Positions 60,043 to 64,000 of a stretch of DNA of 64,000 bases are shown here, piece by piece; within the stretch, counting starts at the first letter, position 1, and each line of letters opens with the position of its first letter. Below the pieces are notes generated by a model that was not told where the DNA came from, ran no database searches, and worked only from the letters and a program-made list of their open reading frames with translations. Both the position numbers and the translations under genes were made by a program. Location of the stretch: the NCBI GenBank assembly GCA_963277665.1, contig OY728121.1, positions 1,653,212,062-1,653,276,061 of the forward strand. Direction: 5' to 3'. Origin of the DNA: Viscum album (taxonomy: Eukaryota > Streptophyta > Magnoliopsida > Santalales > Viscaceae).

Positions 60043-61053
60043 TTTCAACTCCATTAGATTCTTCTTCTCATATAAATCCTCATTGAATTAGTTCACAAAT
60101 AATTGATTATTCCATAAATAATTTTTTCACCTTAGTGATGAAATATATTTTAACATGTAGAATATTATTTGGGGAATCACCTTTCATGAACTATTATTCT
60201 TCCATAATGAACTTCTTTAATCCATATATGAACTGCATGTTCAACATATAGTATGACTGCTTCTAAAAAAATTAGATTAATTTGATATTGAAACCTTCAA
60301 ACAAACATATCTTTCATAAAAAGACACACCTTGAACTAATCCTTGCTGGAAAAGTACACTACTTCGTGAACCTACCTCATTCAAGAACTCAGATCATTTG
60401 AAAAACACATTCAAACATACCTAAATTTCTCCTATAATGATACTCTTTAATGAAATTTTCACATGATAATGTAGTTATTAATGGACCCTTATATAGGTAA
60501 TTGAAAAAACCAAAAAATCACAATTAAAATGGACCCTTTTTTAAATCAGACTTTACCATGCCTTTCACCTACAATGCGGTTATTTTTATCTCATAAATTT
60601 AGTTAAGGAAACCTATGAATCAGAATATTTCTTAAATTATTTGAATAATATTTCATCGCACCAAGATCATTGAATTTCTAACACAAATGATAAGCCTCTT
60701 CTGCAAACATTCTTTTCAATTTACAAACATGTTATGTGACCTTAAGGCCTTTGCTATTTTTCTATCTTGGATTCACATACATGGTATTCATCTCACATAG
60801 AATATCTCTAAAATGAAATCCTTACCTCTTCCAAAATTTTCCAATGAACACCTTTAGGTTTTATTCATTATCCAAATAATATTCTGCATGTTATGTGTAA
60901 ATCGTTACTTTTATACAAAAACAACACCTTTCATTCATGTCTAAAATAACTTCTTGGTAGAAAAAACTATTGGAACGTTCTCAAATATCATTGTCAACAA
61001 ATTACATCATCCTAAAAATCATGATATTCAACAAAGTGGAATGTTTAACTACA
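60043..61053 (-). repeat. Copia 5' LTR, continuation
   Basis: It aligns with 34,057-35,106 of the copia 3' LTR (CTCCATTAGATTC versus CTCCATTAAATTA at the start, ATCATCCTAAAAATCAT near the end). Together with 37,729-37,808 it makes an LTR of about 1.09 kb. Short open frames here show no family resemblance. Confidence 0.65.
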
Positions 61054-61480
61054 TTATATATATATTATGTATTTTATTATATTTATATGTTTATTAATAC
61101 CAATTTTTATCCTCATAGGTGATTATGATCAACTGAATATTCATGTTTTAATTTTTTATTATATCATATTTATTTCTCAATATATTTTTATACACTTTTA
61201 ATGGATCTAATAATCCATATTATATAATGATAAATTCGTTGTTTCATGTATCTTTTTTATTATGTTCCATTACGAGTGAATAAAGTATCCATAGATTGAT
61301 TTATATCTTGAATGAATTATTTTTTACACATGATAAATTCTTTCTTGATAAAAAAATATAAAATAATGATAGATAAATATTTTATGAAAATAAATTTATT
61401 ATTAAAACCAATGGTTTTATAAATTCTACTTATGAAACTATCAACATGAGTGGTACTAAATATTTTCCTAAAAATAACTA
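61054..61480. other. AT-rich stretch without recognised features
   Basis: Dinucleotide-like TATA runs near 61,056-61,090; no open frame, PBS/PPT or LTR landmark found on either strand. Confidence 0.45.
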
Positions 61481-63110
61481 CAATAATATATCTTACATCA
61501 CTAACACAATGATATCATGGATAGAATTGGTGACACTAACTTCACTAAAGGAATCCATATAAACAACATTATTTATGGAACTGATCAAATAGACCACACT
61601 GATGGAACTCAACTAACATATATTATAGAAGACACTAATAGAATAGATTCCACTAAAAATTCTTATAAAACTCATTCCACTTACAGTTAAGAAGACTTAT
61701 ATTAAATTGAAGGTAAAAAATGTCACAAAAATTATAAAATACATTGATGGTAGTAATGGTGCTGATTAAACCAAATAAATAGACAAATCAAGCTTTACTG
61801 ATAGTGTAGACATACTGAACGACATAGAAACTAGTGATTATACTAATGACATTGATGGTATAGTCACCACATATGACACAAATAAAATATATTCCATCTA
61901 CATAATATGAAACACTAAAAACACTCAAGTCATCGGTGATCATAATGAAATAAAAATATTGGTACATTGAATTCACTAGTAGAACTAAAGACCCTAACAA
62001 AATTTAAAATAGTGACATCACTAAGGTCAATTCTGGCACTGATGGCCTTAAAAATCGAGATATAATAGACTCTATTAAAGGAACTTATCACATTGATAAG
62101 ATTAATATAACTAATTCCACTAATGGAATTGATATAATTTATGGTAAAAATTCTACTAACATAAATGAAATCCTAAACTCTAATGAAGTAATATACAACA
62201 CATATGCCCAAAAGAATATTAAAAATTATGATTTAACTAATGAAACTAATGGAACTTGGGAAAATAATTGTATTAAATACACTGCCATCATTGAGTAAAA
62301 TCATATCATGAATGCTAATAATTCCATGGATGAACTAAAACCATTAATGGTATAGTCACCAATGACACCCTAATGTTTTTGACACAATTTAAAAACATAT
62401 AGAATCAATCAAATAATGTTTGTAATTAATCCCACTATAGACATTAGTGGGAAAAAATTAATTACTTCACTGAAGTAATTGATGTCATAGATGGAAAATA
62501 TATAATTAATGGTGGAATGGTTACAACTAATGGAACTAAGGATGTAACTAATTGAACTAGAATTATTTGTGACAAAACAATTATAATAAATCCACTAACA
62601 CTAGAAACTAAATTGATGGGATAAATGATACTGAGAGAACTAGTGATAAAAACACCATTGAAAAAATAGATAATTTGGATTTCAATTATGAAATTTATGA
62701 CACATACTAATAAAAAAATGAATACCCTGATTTAACTAATGGGACTAAAAATATTCAAATCACTGATGACATTGAGATAAATAATTTAACAAACAACAAT
62801 GATGAAATTGATGAAAAATATGACACAAAAAACACTAATTTAACTTATATGATTCATTTAATCAAATCTACTGATGAAATTTTTTGCACAGAAAAGAGAA
62901 ATATGACTAACAGAATTGCTGGGACATAAATTAATGAAATCACTAAATATATTAATTCTAGTTCCATAAAATATGTAATTGAGGTTTTCAATGCAACTGA
63001 TGCCACTGATGACCCACATGGTATTGATGAAACTGATAGTACTATGGGAACAACTGAAACTTACTATAATATCCCAAAATGTATATTTATTATTAAAAAA
63101 ACTCAAGTTT
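61480..63110 (+). repeat. Degenerate triplet-phased minisatellite (ACT-AAT-GGA-ATT-GAT type)
   Basis: Words such as ACTAATGGAACT, ACTGATGACATTGA, GGAATTGAT, GGTATTGATGAAACTGAT and GGTATAGTCACC recur every 9-18 bases over about 1.6 kb, spaced mostly in multiples of three. One forward frame reads runs of Thr-Asn/Asp-Gly-Ile/Thr-Asp, for example TDGT, TNDIDG and TDSVDIL, with stops between runs. There is no start codon, signal or known domain, and the frame is interrupted, so it is annotated as a repeat. It may descend from a coding or simple tandem array. Confidence 0.6.
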
Positions 63111-64000
63111 CACAATGACTATTTTATTATGTTTTACAATAAGAGAATATATAAATATTACTACATTTAACTGTGTATTTTCTAATAATATTGATAATAA
63201 TAGGTAATATGATTATTGTTAAATAAAAATAAAATAATAATTTATAAGAAATAATAAAGTATAAAGGATCCAATTATCCCCCTAAGAACACTCCATCTAC
63301 GAAAATAAGAAAAAGAAATATAATAACTTGGAATATGATAGATTTTATCATGGGAATTGTAGAATCTTTTTAAATAAACTAGTGAATAATTATTTATAAT
63401 AATGGTGGATTATATATTGTGTAAAATAAAAAAATAATATCATAAGGATATAATATTTGGGAAATATAACCCTTGGGTATTTTTATTGTGGTTAATAATG
63501 TAATTGTTATAATTAGTTTATATCAAGAGAATTGGAAGTTTTCAAGTGCAAGCCCCATGTAGACAGCATTAATATTCATGGAACTTACAATATCTTTTAT
63601 CACCTTCTTATATTCTACCTCAACAACATGGAATACAATTCCAATATAGGGTGAAATCACATCCTTCATATCTTACATGGATGCTGGACTATTTGGAAGA
63701 TGAATACTGATGCTAGGAACAACAGTTCACATGTTCAAAATTGGAATGAAAAATTAAAACTTGTATAACTGATTATAGATTTTTAATCTCTTAATATAGA
63801 TGATCTCTTGTCTTATTATTTCCCTAGTATCTATTTTCCAACTATTTTGAGGTAGGATATTTATTTTGGGAGTCTTTATGGCCACTGAGTGGCTAGGAGG
63901 GAACCAAATGATGTTCTCAAATTAAAAATGAATTATGTGTATGAGGAAAGACAACCATTTTTTGCCTAAATATTAAATCATTTTAATAGAATATTCAATA
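63110..64000. other. AT-rich stretch without recognised features
   Basis: No domain-bearing frame, LTR landmark or tandem repeat was found. The last 170 bases are less AT-rich (GGGAGTCTTTATGGCCACTG), which might be the edge of another element. Confidence 0.4.

Noticed and set aside
61788..62000. Minus-strand frame of 70 codons in the triplet repeat
   Set aside because: It is the complement of the repeat; the forward text is the more regular one and neither has a known domain.

Overview
The window reads as intergenic, heterochromatin-like DNA from a plant with a large, repeat-rich genome. It is very AT-rich, no host gene could be recognised, and almost everything assignable is a transposable element: Ty3/gypsy elements with very long LTRs and tRNA-iMet-type primer-binding sites, a plant-type LINE with an RNase H domain, a Ty1/copia remnant and short SINE-like insertions. 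The species cannot be named from the sequence.

Left part (1-25,669). A minus-strand Ty3/gypsy element (element 1, 1-6823, cut by the window edge) has decayed gag, protease, RT, RNase H and integrase regions, a PBS and a 2.6 kb LTR. It sits inside the 3' LTR of a second, older minus-strand Ty3/gypsy element (element 2). That LTR (6824-16604) is also interrupted by a structurally complete 5.9 kb LINE (8169-14083) with a 15-bp target-site duplication. Element 2 continues with a heavily decayed gag-pol (16605-21251) and a 4.4 kb 5' LTR (21252-25669).

Middle part (25,670-37,808). Decayed LTR pieces contain a GC-rich SINE-like insertion with a CTACAGTA minisatellite (26901-27289, 15-bp TSD). An imperfect palindrome of about 2.9 kb is centred near 31,415. 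A decayed minus-strand Ty1/copia element follows, with its 3' LTR at 33968-35106, RNase H/RT relics, and the start of its 5' LTR at 37,729.

Right part (37,809-64,000). The copia 5' LTR is split by a solo LTR of the element-2 type (37809-41517 and 59613-60042, TSD TTTCT/TTTCA). That solo LTR is split in turn by an 18.1 kb array, LTR-internal-LTR-internal-LTR (41518-59607), flanked by one perfect TTATT duplication. The array's internal regions (2536 bp each) lack pol and capsid. They encode only a 172-aa nucleocapsid-like protein, intact in the second copy and broken in the first, and each carries a short tRNA-type SINE. The copia LTR resumes at 60,043-61,053. A degenerate triplet-phased minisatellite covers about 61,480-63,110, and the rest is featureless AT-rich DNA.

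Three points stand out. (1) The third LTR of the array is a mosaic: its U3 matches LTR-1 and its R/U5 matches LTR-2. This pattern is what reverse transcription of a tandem transcript primed from the internal PBS would give. (2) A hairpin module with changing but still complementary stems recurs about every 190 bp downstream of the LTR TATA box in three diverged LTR families. (3) A palindrome cluster centred on ATGCAT recurs further down in the same LTRs. All alignments were made by eye.
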